Source: Citrobacter sp. Res13-Sevr-PEB04-36 (GTDB lineage: Bacteria > Pseudomonadota > Gammaproteobacteria > Enterobacterales > Enterobacteriaceae). Taken from it: a stretch of 64,000 nt of DNA. The stretch is from contig NZ_JADABY010000031.1 in assembly GCF_015672735.1 (NCBI RefSeq), forward strand, positions 105,009 to 169,008, given 5' to 3'. Shown one piece after another: positions 55,720 through 64,000 of this stretch. Position 1 is the stretch's first letter; each line of letters opens with the position of its first letter. Under the pieces are notes generated by a model, which saw only the letters and a program-made list of their open reading frames with translations, ran no database searches and was not told the origin of the DNA. The position numbers and the translations under genes were made by a program.

Positions 55720-55944
55720 TTAGACAATATTCTCATCAAGCCAATCAATCCACCACTGCATCATCTCCAGTCGCGTATCCAGATGTGTATCGTGGTTGTA
55801 CACGGGAATGGTCGTACTGGTTTTGATGAGTGTCCGGTGACGTGAGACAAAAACGGGACACACAAAGCTTTGCATCGGTTTGCAAGGCTTTGTGTGCTCA
55901 TGATGGGATGTGTGATGGGGCATGGATGTGGCACAAAACAGCAC
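55720..55944 (-). pseudogene. Integrase C-terminal fossil (intG-like)
   Basis: The last 30 residues, IPVYNHDTHLDTRLEMMQW and WIDWLDENIV, match the C-terminal tail of P4/P22-type integrases (YxRxD...xRRxxMxxWxxYL). The catalytic core is absent; upstream residues are His/Pro-rich and not integrase-like. E. coli K-12 carries a defective integrase gene (intG) beside fliE, as I recall, so this is probably the same relic from an earlier element at the site. A strong inverted repeat (55,859-55,896) interrupts it. Confidence 0.6.
55859..55896. repeat. Sixteen-pair inverted repeat
   Basis: CACACAAAGCTTTGCA and TGCAAGGCTTTGTGTG pair over 16 positions with one G.U and a six-base loop (TCGGTT). No T-run follows on either strand. 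Could be a terminator remnant or a protein-binding site near the phage end. Confidence 0.6.
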
Positions 55945-56052
55945 TCGCTCTAAGGTGAACTTAGACGACTGATGCTTTCGACTACTCTAACCATCTGTTA
56001 TTTGGTGCGCTCTTGGACGATCTTTGTCATTTATGAAAAATACATGGTCATA

Positions 56053-56065
56053 TGATGTCCATGCA
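56053..56065 (+). other. attR core with displaced native fliE end
   Basis: TGATGTCCATGCA, identical to attL. Continues GGTGTAGGT: read in the fliE frame this encodes MSMQV and a TAG stop, the native end of fliE displaced 40.6 kb. Confidence 0.85.
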
Positions 56066-56094
56066 GGTGTAGGTGCAACGTGCAGAAAATGTAG

Positions 56095-56120
56095 GCCGGA
56101 TAAGCGTAGCGCCATCCGGC
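56095..56120. repeat. REP/BIME-type palindrome
   Basis: GCCGGATAAGCG-TAG-CGCCATCCGGC, the typical enterobacterial REP unit, in the intergenic space downstream of yedF. These bind gyrase, IHF or Pol I and mark 3' ends of genes. Confidence 0.85.
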
Positions 56121-56126
56121 AAACAC

Positions 56127-56360
56127 TTACTTCTGAATCAGATAGCGAATAGTGGGTCCATCCTGCTGAATATCCAGCACCGTATAGCCGTGATTACGCG
56201 CATCCAGCGGAATATTATTGATCGATTGCGGGCAGTCACTCACCACTTCCAGAATTTCACCTTTCTTCAACTGCGGCATCGCCTCCAGCGTGGCGACAGC
56301 CGGGTAGGGACACGGTTCACCCACCATGTCCAGACGGTAATCAGGGACGATATTTTTCAT
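56127..56360 (-). CDS. yedF: TusA-like sulfur carrier YedF
   Basis: A 77-residue protein of the TusA/SirA family with the CPYP motif (GEPCPYPAVATLEAM), whose Cys accepts persulfide sulfur. Length matches YedF. It overlaps yedE by four bases and likely handles the sulfur or selenium species brought in by YedE. Confidence 0.94.
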   Translation of the reverse strand: MKNIVPDYRLDMVGEPCPYPAVATLEAMPQLKKGEILEVVSDCPQSINNIPLDARNHGYTVLDIQQDGPTIRYLIQK

Positions 56361-57562
56361 GCGGATTCCTTAGCAGGCGCTAGCCCTGCACGGCGGAAGA
56401 AACGTTTTTCCCAGCCGATGATGAGCATCAGCGCGGCAAACAACAGCAGGTAAGTTACCAGCAGGCCGCCGAGCGGACCGAATGTGTTGAGCAGGTTCAC
56501 TTTATCCCAGCTGGTGGCAAGCGCCGGGGCGAAGTCATCCCAGTAGTAGGCCAGGATGGTCGAGCCGATCACGTTGCCCAGACCGACCCACCAGTAATGC
56601 ACCTGACCTTCAACCGCGCGGTACATCCAGCCGGTTTCACACCCGCCCGCCAGCACGATGCCGAAGCCAAACAGCAAGCCGCCAATCACCGCGTTGGGGC
56701 CGGCCCACATGATCTTCGCCTCCACGCCCAGTTGCACGTAGCTGAAGATCCCGATGGCGCTGACCGCCATGCCGAAGATAATGGCTTTTGCCATATGGGT
56801 ACGCCCGGAAATCCACAGGTCACGAAATGCCGAGGTGAAACAGATTTGCGCCCGTTCAATCAGCAGACCGAATCCCACGCCGAACAGCATGGCTAATCCG
56901 AGCTTGGGTTTATCCATGGCAGTCAACAGCGCCCAGCCGATCATGCCGATAAACACCAGCATGCCGAGGCGAAAACGCCGACGTGCCTGCTCCGGTTTTT
57001 GCGTCAGCGGCGAGGCGGCAGAGACTTTCTGCATTTTGACCGGAATACGGAACATCGGCAGCAGGGTGAAGCGTGCGCCAAACCATGAGCCAATTGCCGT
57101 CGCCAGCGCAAAGAACCACGCATGCAGGGAGAACTGTGGGATCCCGGTGAAGAACGCCGCGAGGTTACAGCCCATCGCCAGACGCGCGCCGAAGCCGGCG
57201 ATCATCCCGCCGATAATGGCCTGAATAATACGCACCCGACTGCGCGGCATACGTAATTTCACGTTGTTGGCCCACAGTGCTGCCGCAAAGCAGCCGCCGA
57301 ACATGCCGAGGATCATCATGCCGTCGATGCGGGTCAGCGGAGAGCCTTCGAGGTGGATCAGTTTGTAGTAACCCCACTCTTCGGCGTGAACGCCGAATAA
57401 CTGCAGGACTTGACCACCCCAGCGAGTAAATTCACCGGTTACCGCCCAGAAGGTTCCCGTAATGCCGAAATAGTAAGTGGAGAGAATACCCGCCGCGATG
57501 ACCGCAGGGGCAGGGGCCCAAAATTTAATTAACCAGGCCTGTTTGAAGTGTTGCCATGACAT
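56357..57562 (-). CDS. yedE: YeeE/YedE-family transporter YedE
   Basis: A 401-residue inner-membrane protein with about ten membrane helices and Cys/Gly-rich conserved pore motifs of the YeeE/YedE family (LAMGCNLAAFFTGIPQ; GIVLAGGCETGWMYRAVEGQVHYW). The related TsuA imports thiosulfate; for YedE selenium-compound transport has been proposed. Operon with yedF. Length matches E. coli YedE. Confidence 0.94.
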   Translation of the reverse strand: MSWQHFKQAWLIKFWAPAPAVIAAGILSTYYFGITGTFWAVTGEFTRWGGQVLQLFGVHAEEWGYYKLIHLEGSPLTRIDGMMILGMFGGCFAAALWANNVKLRMPRSRVRIIQAIIGGMIAGFGARLAMGCNLAAFFTGIPQFSLHAWFFALATAIGSWFGARFTLLPMFRIPVKMQKVSAASPLTQKPEQARRRFRLGMLVFIGMIGWALLTAMDKPKLGLAMLFGVGFGLLIERAQICFTSAFRDLWISGRTHMAKAIIFGMAVSAIGIFSYVQLGVEAKIMWAGPNAVIGGLLFGFGIVLAGGCETGWMYRAVEGQVHYWWVGLGNVIGSTILAYYWDDFAPALATSWDKVNLLNTFGPLGGLLVTYLLLFAALMLIIGWEKRFFRRAGLAPAKESA

Positions 57563-57747
57563 GCGTTTTGCCTCTGAACTCAGAAGGTATGTAACAAGAA
57601 GTGTGGATATTACACCGATCCATATTTTTGCCTATCAGTAATAAGAAGTAATCCCGACGGGATCAATCTTTATCCGCCGCCGCGAAAGGCTGGCGACATC
57701 AGGGGTTTAATGCCACAATCCCATTTTCTTCGCATGCAGGATGAATG

Positions 57748-58161
57748 ATGAAAAAATTAGCAATCGTTGGTGCATTTCTGCTTCTTAGCGGATGTGCCGA
57801 AGTTGAAAATTATAACGATGTCGTGAAAACGCCAGCGCCCGCCGGTCTGGAAGGCTACTGGCAGTCAAAAGGTCCGCAGCGTGCGCTGGTGAGTCCGGAA
57901 GCCATCGCCTCTCTGGTGGTAACGAAAGAGGGCGATACGCTGGATTGCCGTCAGTGGCAGCGGGTGATTGCGTTACCGGGGAAACTGACGATGCTCTCCG
58001 GCGATCTCACTAACGTGACGGTAAAACGTGAGCTGTATGAGATTGAGCGTGAAGGCAATACGCTTGAATATGACGGGATGACGCTGCAACGGGTCGACCG
58101 GCCAACGCAGGAATGCGCCGAGGTGTTACAGAAAACGCCGCTGGCCACACCGCTGCCGTAA
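57748..58161 (+). CDS. yedD: Lipoprotein YedD
   Basis: A 137-residue predicted lipoprotein: signal MKKLAIVGAFLLLSGC with lipobox and mature Cys, followed by a small beta-rich domain (KGPQRALVSPEAIASLVVTKEGDTLDCRQWQRVIA). Length and sequence match enterobacterial YedD, of unknown function. Two ATG codons stand in tandem; the second was chosen. Divergent from yedE, convergent with amyA. Confidence 0.93.
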   Translation: MKKLAIVGAFLLLSGCAEVENYNDVVKTPAPAGLEGYWQSKGPQRALVSPEAIASLVVTKEGDTLDCRQWQRVIALPGKLTMLSGDLTNVTVKRELYEIEREGNTLEYDGMTLQRVDRPTQECAEVLQKTPLATPLP

Positions 58162-58168
58162 GCGTTTA

Positions 58169-58195
58169 ACCCCGGTAGCTGACCGCTACCGGGGA
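58169..58195. terminator. Terminator hairpin between yedD and amyA
   Basis: CCCCGGTAGC-TGACC-GCTACCGGGG, a perfect ten-base stem between two converging genes. The T-run is weak on both sides. Confidence 0.7.
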
Positions 58196-58200
58196 GAATA

Positions 58201-59688
58201 TTACAACACCTCTTCAATCACCCACACGCTGACGCTGCCGCCGTTGCAGAAAAACGTTGCTTCGCCGTTTTCATCCGTTACCACGCTTTCTTCTCGATTG
58301 CCCAGATAGTCACGCCACGTTTTATTGCCGTAGTTTGCCCCGAGCGTGATGCTTTTTTCACCGTCATCGCCGTTGGACAACACCACCACACAGCCAGGGT
58401 CGTCGTCGGTACCACTACGGCTAAAGGCGATACAGTTGGGGTGATCAAAATACAGCGTTTGCACGCCGTGGGCGAAACGCTGGCGGGCCAGAATCAGCTC
58501 ATCAAGCTGCTCAATGATCGGCATGTCGATGGGATAGGTTTCGCCATCCCCGCCGGTATCCTCATAGTGCGCGCCGTACAGATCGGGGTAGAACACCGAC
58601 GGCACACCGTTTTCGCGCAGCAGGATCAGCGCGTAGGCCAGCGGCTTAAACCACGGCTCGACCGGGGCCTCCAGTGCTTGTAACGGTTGAGTATCGTGAT
58701 TGGCGACCAGCGTCACCGCGTGAAACGGATCGGCTTCCACCAGCGTATCAGTGAAGATTTGGCTCATGTCATAATCGCGTCCCTGACGCGATGCTTCGTG
58801 AAACTTCATTTGCAGGGGAGCGTCGAACAGCATGGTTTTTCCCTCTACCTGATCGATGTAAGTTTGCAGTTTGTCGACCTCGTGGGACCAGTATTCAGCG
58901 ACGATAAACAGCGGTTTGGGGGCCACCTCCTGCACGTGTTCGATCCACTCTTTATAAAACCAGGCCGGGATGTGCTTGACGGCATCGAGGCGAAAACCGT
59001 CGCACTGGGTTTGCTCCATCACCCAGCGCGCCCAGTATTTGATCTCCTCGGTGACGGCGTGGTTACGAAAATCGATATTTTCGCCCATCAGGTAGTCAAA
59101 GTTTCCGAGCTCGTCATCGACCTGATCGTTCCAGCCTTCGCCGGTGTAATCGTTGACGATTTTGAAAATGCCGTCTTCGGTAGGATTTTCAATATGGTCG
59201 ATGCCGCTGAAGCATTTGTAGTCCCAGATAAACTGTGAATATTGCCCGGCACGGGCCGGGAAGGTGTAGCGCGTCCAGGCCTCACATTCGATGATTTCGT
59301 CGTCAATCTGCGTACGATCATCCGCGTTCACGCGCTGGACGCGAATGGCTTCTTTTTCATCGGCACCCATTTTGTGGTTAACCACCACGTCCAGCAGTAC
59401 CGCAATGTCGTTGTGCTTTAACGCGTCGATTGCTGCCAGTAACTGATTTTTATCGCCGTATTTGGTGGCGACGGTGCCTTTTTGGTCGAATTCGCCTAAA
59501 TCAAACAGATCGTAGGAGTCATAGCCAACGGAATAGCCGCCGGACGCGCCTTTATAAGCAGGAGGCAGCCACACCATATTGATGCCGATATCGTTGAGGC
59601 CGCCTGCGCGTGCGGCCAGTTCGGGCCACAGTTGCCCGCCCTCAGGGTAATACCAGTGGAAGTACTGCAATAACGTGGGATTTTTCAT
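58201..59688 (-). CDS. amyA: Cytoplasmic alpha-amylase AmyA
   Basis: A 495-residue glycoside hydrolase family 13 enzyme without signal peptide. The four conserved regions are visible: [16 protein letters not shown] (nucleophile Asp), FIVAEYW (acid Glu) and LVANHDTQ. It hydrolyses internal alpha-1,4 linkages of maltodextrin and glycogen. Length and N-terminus ([21 protein letters not shown]) match E. coli AmyA. Gene lies next to the fliDST operon, as in other enterobacteria. Confidence 0.98.
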   Translation of the reverse strand: MKNPTLLQYFHWYYPEGGQLWPELAARAGGLNDIGINMVWLPPAYKGASGGYSVGYDSYDLFDLGEFDQKGTVATKYGDKNQLLAAIDALKHNDIAVLLDVVVNHKMGADEKEAIRVQRVNADDRTQIDDEIIECEAWTRYTFPARAGQYSQFIWDYKCFSGIDHIENPTEDGIFKIVNDYTGEGWNDQVDDELGNFDYLMGENIDFRNHAVTEEIKYWARWVMEQTQCDGFRLDAVKHIPAWFYKEWIEHVQEVAPKPLFIVAEYWSHEVDKLQTYIDQVEGKTMLFDAPLQMKFHEASRQGRDYDMSQIFTDTLVEADPFHAVTLVANHDTQPLQALEAPVEPWFKPLAYALILLRENGVPSVFYPDLYGAHYEDTGGDGETYPIDMPIIEQLDELILARQRFAHGVQTLYFDHPNCIAFSRSGTDDDPGCVVVLSNGDDGEKSITLGANYGNKTWRDYLGNREESVVTDENGEATFFCNGGSVSVWVIEEVL

Positions 59689-59759
59689 CTTCCGTGCTCC
59701 AGAAGCCGTTTGGCCGACCTCTGGAGTATGGAAGATTATTCAGGCGAGACGGGAAAATT

Positions 59760-60128
59760 TTACGGCGTGGTGGGGGCGTCGGGTACCAGCAGCATGCCGG
59801 AAAGACGACCATAGGCATTATTCAACGTTTTCTGCTTGGTTGACTGACCGATCAGACCGCTCAGTTCATCCAGCCTCTGTTGCAGCAATGCTTTAAGTAA
59901 CTGCTCGTTATCCAGCGTTTGTTTAATATAGCCAGCCACGATGTCCTGAATACTTCGCGTTATGCCTGGTGGAGTTTCGTCTTCCATGACCACTTCAATA
60001 CTTTGCAGATAGCTAACTTCCTGTTCCAGTAAAAGGTCCCATTCACCGCGCTGTGCCAGTTCCAGCAGCGAATGACTGAGTAGCGCGATGCGCTGCCAAC
60101 GGTTGACGAACTCCACGGCTGAGGTCAT
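59760..60128 (-). CDS. fliT: Flagellar chaperone FliT
   Basis: A 122-residue helical protein. FliT binds FliD for export and, when free, inhibits FlhDC, giving feedback on early flagellar genes. Sequence ([24 protein letters not shown]) and length are those of Salmonella-type FliT. Its start overlaps the fliS stop by one base. Confidence 0.95.
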   Translation of the reverse strand: MTSAVEFVNRWQRIALLSHSLLELAQRGEWDLLLEQEVSYLQSIEVVMEDETPPGITRSIQDIVAGYIKQTLDNEQLLKALLQQRLDELSGLIGQSTKQKTLNNAYGRLSGMLLVPDAPTTP

Positions 60129-60535
60129 TAACGAGACTCCTGGGAAGATGCTTTGGGTGAGATCTGTTTCCAGGCATCCGCAATGTTGCTGAGCAACCCT
60201 TCGACTTCTTCAATGGCCTGACTGTCATTGCGCAAGTTAGCTTGCAGCAGGCGGCGGATCATATAGTCATACAGCGCTGACAAATTGGTGGCGATTTCAC
60301 CACCATTGTCCTGATCCAGTCCCGCTTTCAGGCCATTATCGATGATATTAATGGCCTTGCTTAAGGCCTCGCCTTTGGCGACGATATCACCCTGCTGCAT
60401 AAACAGGCGAGCGCGCACCAGGGCGCTGTTCGCGCCATCAAACAACATTTCGATCAGCTGATGCGGGCTGGCGCTCATTACGGCGCTTTCCACACTGACC
60501 TGTGCATAGGCTTTGGTACCGCTCGCGGTATACAT
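60128..60535 (-). CDS. fliS: Flagellin chaperone FliS
   Basis: A 135-residue four-helix protein starting [23 protein letters not shown]. FliS binds the C-terminal D0 segment of FliC and prevents its polymerisation in the cytoplasm. Fifteen bases after fliD, overlapping fliT. Confidence 0.97.
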   Translation of the reverse strand: MYTASGTKAYAQVSVESAVMSASPHQLIEMLFDGANSALVRARLFMQQGDIVAKGEALSKAINIIDNGLKAGLDQDNGGEIATNLSALYDYMIRRLLQANLRNDSQAIEEVEGLLSNIADAWKQISPKASSQESR

Positions 60536-60550
60536 GCTTACCTCGTGTTA

Positions 60551-61951
60551 TCAGGATTTATTCATCGCTGTAAATTGTTGGCCCAGATAGGTACTGGTGT
60601 TATTCAATTTGCTCATCATGCTATCAAGCTGGGTAAACTGTGCCGTGTAGCGCGCAACCATGTCATCAATACTGGCGCTGACGGAGAGATATTGCTTGGT
60701 CAGTTTTTTCAGCGTTGAGTTAATGCTGTCCTGCGCACTGTCGATAATGCCGTCATCGGCCAGATAGCTTTTTACTTCGGCGGCAATCTTGGTGGTGATC
60801 CCGGTTTCTTTACCATCGCCTGCCAGCAGTTCACGTACTGAAGCGGTGTTTTCGTCCAGCGCTTTTTTCAGCTTGGTATCATCGATGGACATCTTGCCGG
60901 TTTTGCCATCTTGCTTGATGCCGATTTCATTCAGGGTTTTAAAGGCACCTTCGCTGCCCGAGTTAGCAAATTGCGCCCGGATACCGGTCTGGATCGTACG
61001 TACCACGCTATCGCCTACCAGTGCGCCGTTGTCTTTATCCTGACCTTCCGCGCCCTGATCAACTTCTTTATACTTGGTCAACGTATTAAAGGTGTCGATC
61101 AGTGAGTTATAAGCATCGACCCAACCTTTGATAGCTTCCGTCGCTTTTTCATTGCTTTTAGTGACAGTTACCCGCGCGTCGGTGACTTTTTTGGTCAGTT
61201 CCAGCGTCACGCCCTGTGGGGCATCAGTCACTTTGTTGCTCTGTCGCTCAATAGGAATGCCGTTCATGGTTAACTGGGCATTTTGCGCTTCAACCAGTTC
61301 ACTCATTTTACCGGTGCCGGTTTTGCTGTCGTAAGCCAGCAGATCGTTAAGCTTGCTGTCGCCGTCAACAGAGATGGTCATCTTGCTGTCCATACCTTCG
61401 GCGGCGGTCAGTACCAGTTTGAACTCACCGTCTTTCACTTTCACGATACTGGCGGAGATACCGCTGTCGGTATCGTTAATCGCCTTACTGATATCTTCCA
61501 GTGAGGTTTTATCCTGTGAAAGCTTAATTTCCAGCGGCTCTTTACGGCCCGGTTGTTCAATCTTAATGGTACGTGTGGCAGAGCCGTCACCCAGTGAATC
61601 TTTGTTTGAGGCAACCGTTTTGGTACTCAACGATTGCGCCTGGGCCAGCTGCGTTACGCTGATGGTATAAATTCCCGGTGCTGCGCCTGCCTCCGTGGTC
61701 ACTTTCAGATCTTCGGTACTGCTGGTCACGTTACTGCTTCTGAACAGTTCGGGTTTATTTAATGCGGTATTAGCCGTCTGAAATTTTTCCAGCGCACTCT
61801 TTAACGTACCGTAGGCCGTCAGGCGGGCGGTATTATCGGTCTGTTGCTGAGTAATAGGATTTAAACGTTTTTTCTCAGCAATAGTCAGGTTGTTTAGCAA
61901 CGTGTCCAGTGGTAAGCCTGATCCTACGCCCAGTGATGAAAATGAAGGCAT
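60551..61951 (-). CDS. fliD: Filament cap protein FliD (HAP2)
   Basis: A 466-residue protein starting MPSFSSLGVGSGLPLDTLL, with flagellin-like coiled-coil ends and a central exposed domain of beta-sheets. FliD caps the filament and directs insertion of FliC. The start at MPSF was chosen because the conserved N-terminus begins there; the reading frame continues 48 bases upstream. First gene of fliDST with a sigma-28 promoter. Confidence 0.97.
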   Translation of the reverse strand: MPSFSSLGVGSGLPLDTLLNNLTIAEKKRLNPITQQQTDNTARLTAYGTLKSALEKFQTANTALNKPELFRSSNVTSSTEDLKVTTEAGAAPGIYTISVTQLAQAQSLSTKTVASNKDSLGDGSATRTIKIEQPGRKEPLEIKLSQDKTSLEDISKAINDTDSGISASIVKVKDGEFKLVLTAAEGMDSKMTISVDGDSKLNDLLAYDSKTGTGKMSELVEAQNAQLTMNGIPIERQSNKVTDAPQGVTLELTKKVTDARVTVTKSNEKATEAIKGWVDAYNSLIDTFNTLTKYKEVDQGAEGQDKDNGALVGDSVVRTIQTGIRAQFANSGSEGAFKTLNEIGIKQDGKTGKMSIDDTKLKKALDENTASVRELLAGDGKETGITTKIAAEVKSYLADDGIIDSAQDSINSTLKKLTKQYLSVSASIDDMVARYTAQFTQLDSMMSKLNNTSTYLGQQFTAMNKS

Positions 61952-61989
61952 GCTCGATTCCTTGTGATTGCAAACATTTGTTCTATGGC

Positions 61990-62016
61990 TTATCGGCAAT
62001 CTGCGCGCAAAGTTTA
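61990..62016 (-). promoter_or_regulatory. Sigma-28 promoter of fliDST
   Basis: On the minus strand TAAACTTT, an 11-base spacer and GCCGATAA, matching the FliA consensus TAAAGTTT-N11-GCCGATAA with one change. It lies about 40 bases upstream of the fliD start. Confidence 0.92.
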
Positions 62017-62110
62017 ATGATTGTTTTATGAAAATAATGCGCGGAATAGTGGTGCATATAGCGGGTATTTCACGGGCTAAGAAAAAAGAGGGCAGAAACT
62101 AAAAATTTTC

Positions 62111-62137
62111 TAAAGTTCGAAATTAACGTGCCGATAC
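62111..62137 (+). promoter_or_regulatory. Sigma-28 promoter of fliC
   Basis: TAAAGTTC, an 11-base spacer and GCCGATAC: two mismatches from the FliA consensus. The 5' leader to the start codon is about 60 bases. Confidence 0.93.
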
Positions 62138-62206
62138 ATGGGTTACGGTCAGAAACCGTGGGCAACAGCCCAATAACATCGAGTTGTAATTGATAAGGAA
62201 AAGATC

Positions 62207-63475
62207 ATGGCACAAGTCATCAATACAAACAGCCTGTCGCTGTTGACCCAAAACAACCTGAACAAATCTCAGTCCGCTCTGGGCTCCGCTATCGAGCGTC
62301 TGTCTTCTGGTCTGCGTATCAACAGCGCCAAAGATGATGCTGCTGGCCAGGCGATCGCTAACCGCTTCACCTCTAACATCAAAGGTCTGACTCAGGCGTC
62401 CCGTAACGCCAACGACGGTATCTCTGTTGCCCAGACCACTGAAGGCGCGCTGTCTGAAATCAACAACAACCTGCAGCGTGTTCGTGAATTGTCCGTCCAG
62501 GCCGCTAACGGTTCTAACTCTGAGTCTGACCTGACTTCTATCCAGGACGAAATCGATCAGCGCCTGGCAGAAATCAACCGTGTCTCCGAGCAGACCGACT
62601 TCAACGGTAAAAAAGTCCTGAACCAGAACGGTCAACTGACTATTCAGGTTGGTGCAAAAGATAATGAAACCATTACTATTGATTTAAAGAAAATTGACAG
62701 TACTACTTTAGGTTTAGATTCTTTGAATATTACGAACACAGGTGCAACTGTTGCTACTGGTTCTAAAGTAAATACTCAAATTGCATTAAACAAAGCAACT
62801 ATGGATGATACTGGTGGCTCTGTAGGTTATACTCCCGTCACTTCGAAGTTGATTAAAACTGCTGGAGGAGATCATTATTTCTCTGGCAATGGTACTGACT
62901 ATTTTAAAGCGGATATCGATGCTACAACAGGTACAGTATCATTTGACAGTACCAAGACGGTAGCCGGTATTACGATAGCTTCAGGTACTGAAGTTAATAC
63001 AATTGGCAAAGAAGTCACAACTTCAAATGCTACAAGCATTACAGTTGGCCAAAGCCTGGTCTCTTATAAGGATAGCAATGGTAAACTCTCTTATGCTATT
63101 CGTACAGAAGATCAAGCAAGCGGTAAGTCTACTTATAAGAACGCAGTGATTAGTGATACTGGCGAAGTATCGGAAGGAAACAATTCAGTAGCATTAGGAA
63201 CAACTGATCCACTGAAGAAAATTGACGCCGCGCTGTCTGATGTAGACAAATTCCGTAGCTCCCTGGGTGCGATTCAGAACCGTTTTGAATCTGCCGTAAC
63301 CAACCTGGGTAATACCGTTAACAACCTGTCCTCTGCCCGTAGCCGTATCGAAGACTCCGACTACGCGACCGAAGTGTCTAACATGTCTCGTGCGCAGATC
63401 CTGCAGCAGGCGGGTACCTCTGTTCTGGCACAGGCTAACCAGACCACGCAAAACGTGCTCTCTTTACTGCGTTAA
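62207..63475 (+). CDS. fliC: Flagellin FliC
   Basis: A 422-residue flagellin. Conserved D0/D1 ends (MAQVINTNSLSLLTQNNLNK and the C-terminal QAGTSVLAQANQTTQNVLSLLR) enclose a variable middle from about residue 150 to 330 that is AT-rich compared with the ends and holds the exposed, antigenic D2-like part. Shorter than Salmonella FliC (about 495), so the outer domain is reduced. Start has AAGGAAAAG upstream. Polymerises as the filament. Confidence 0.98.
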   Translation: MAQVINTNSLSLLTQNNLNKSQSALGSAIERLSSGLRINSAKDDAAGQAIANRFTSNIKGLTQASRNANDGISVAQTTEGALSEINNNLQRVRELSVQAANGSNSESDLTSIQDEIDQRLAEINRVSEQTDFNGKKVLNQNGQLTIQVGAKDNETITIDLKKIDSTTLGLDSLNITNTGATVATGSKVNTQIALNKATMDDTGGSVGYTPVTSKLIKTAGGDHYFSGNGTDYFKADIDATTGTVSFDSTKTVAGITIASGTEVNTIGKEVTTSNATSITVGQSLVSYKDSNGKLSYAIRTEDQASGKSTYKNAVISDTGEVSEGNNSVALGTTDPLKKIDAALSDVDKFRSSLGAIQNRFESAVTNLGNTVNNLSSARSRIEDSDYATEVSNMSRAQILQQAGTSVLAQANQTTQNVLSLLR

Positions 63476-63510
63476 TCCATCGATTGGGTTACTCAGTCAT
63501 TAGAGACAAT

Positions 63511-63535
63511 AAAGGCAGCGAAAGCTGCCTTTTTT
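63511..63535 (+). terminator. fliC terminator
   Basis: AAAGGCAGC-GAAA-GCTGCCTTTTTT, a perfect stem with GAAA loop and T-run, 35 bases after the fliC stop codon. Confidence 0.92.
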
Positions 63536-63554
63536 CTATACTGGAGTCTGAATA

Positions 63555-64000
63555 ATGCAAGAAATTACCGTTACTGAACCCAATTTTGTGTCTACGTTTC
63601 AGTGCACCGGCACACAATGTCGCGATCATTGCTGTAAAGGCTGGAATATACATCTGGACAAGGCAACGGTGAATAAATATCTCTCCAGCAAAGATGATTA
63701 TATAAAGAAGATCGCCAAAGAGAACATTATCCTGCTTAAAAAAGAGGTTACTACCTGGGGAATGGTCAAACTTGTTGAAGATACGGGAAACTGTCCTTAT
63801 CTGACCGAGGACAGCCTCTGTCAGGTACAGAAAACGCTGGGGGCCAAGGCATTAAGTACCACATGTAAAACATTCCCCCGTATTGAACGTATTTATAAAA
63901 ATGATCTAAGAAAATCGCTGAGTTTGTCATGCCCCGAAGTCGCTAGTATTGTATTAACAGATCCCCATGCGATGATTTTAAATGAAAAAAGTATCGTTAA
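63555..64000 (+). CDS. fliB: Flagellin lysine-N-methylase FliB, 5' part
   Basis: Open from the ATG to the window edge (148 codons). Begins QEITVTEPNFVSTFQCTGTQ and then carries the cysteine cluster CRDHCCKGW and later CPYLTEDSLCQV, typical of FliB, which methylates surface lysines of flagellin. FliB occurs in Salmonella and Citrobacter but not E. coli K-12. The start follows the fliC terminator, so it has its own or a read-through promoter. Confidence 0.93.
   Translation, partial: MQEITVTEPNFVSTFQCTGTQCRDHCCKGWNIHLDKATVNKYLSSKDDYIKKIAKENIILLKKEVTTWGMVKLVEDTGNCPYLTEDSLCQVQKTLGAKALSTTCKTFPRIERIYKNDLRKSLSLSCPEVASIVLTDPHAMILNEKSIV

Noticed and set aside
55460..56053. Search for O-antigen conversion (gtr) genes after the tailspike
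   Set aside because: The stretch is too short and holds only a terminator and an integrase fossil.

Overview
The window is an enterobacterial chromosome, closest in gene content and protein lengths to Citrobacter or Salmonella. A flagellin methylase gene (fliB) follows fliC, the flagellar proteins match the Salmonella lengths, DsrA/DsrB/RcsA are present, and a REP-type palindrome lies beside yedF. The species is my inference. Into this backbone a complete-looking P22-like short-tailed prophage of about 40.7 kb has inserted.

Left backbone (1-15,422): the end of vsr, yedA, yedI, yodC, the sRNA gene dsrA, yodD, dsrB and rcsA. The flagellar basal body and export genes follow, fliR-Q-P-O-N-M-L-K-J-I-H-G-F, all on the minus strand, with fliE divergent on the plus strand. 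Right backbone (56,066-64,000): yedF-yedE, yedD, amyA, fliT-fliS-fliD, the flagellin gene fliC with textbook sigma-28 promoters on both sides of the fliD/fliC gap, and the first 148 codons of fliB.

Prophage (about 15,403-56,065): it sits in the last codons of fliE. The phage supplies a synonymous replacement of the gene end, and the displaced native end survives at the far junction. The leftward early operon (23,954 to 15,449) encodes an N antiterminator, many small accessory genes, a coiled-coil protein, an Erf annealing protein, SSB, an MT-A70 adenine methylase, a NinX-like protein, excisionase and integrase. The immunity region (24,470-25,990) has a self-cleaving CI-type repressor, a Cro-like protein, a CII-like activator, five repeated operators, and matched nutL/nutR sites of the phage 21 style. 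The rightward early operon carries an O-like initiator with iterons inside its gene, a DnaB-type helicase, accessory genes, NinB, NinE, NinG and a Q antiterminator. The late operon starts at a promoter/terminator pair at about 33,940-34,040. It encodes holin, lysozyme, Rz/Rz1, a DUF2829 (Tad2-like) protein, a small HECAH metalloprotease-like protein, and then the P22 head and tail set in canonical order: 3, 2, 1, 8, 5, (orf), 4, 10, 26, 14, 7, 20, 16.

The right end is an immI-like region: ribbon-helix-helix repressors facing each other, two antirepressors, and an mnt gene broken by an amber codon. It ends with a tailspike that keeps the P22 head-binding domain but replaces the endorhamnosidase with a polysaccharide-deacetylase-like (NodB) domain and a C-terminal beta-rich domain. 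Between the tailspike and attR lies the fossil C-terminus of another integrase beside a third, degenerate att-like sequence, so this fliE site appears to have been used before.

Items I rate highest for follow-up are the deacetylase tailspike, the Tad2-like protein, the fliE attachment site with its older occupant, the amber-disrupted mnt with duplicated immI control, and an unknown gene in the sieA position.
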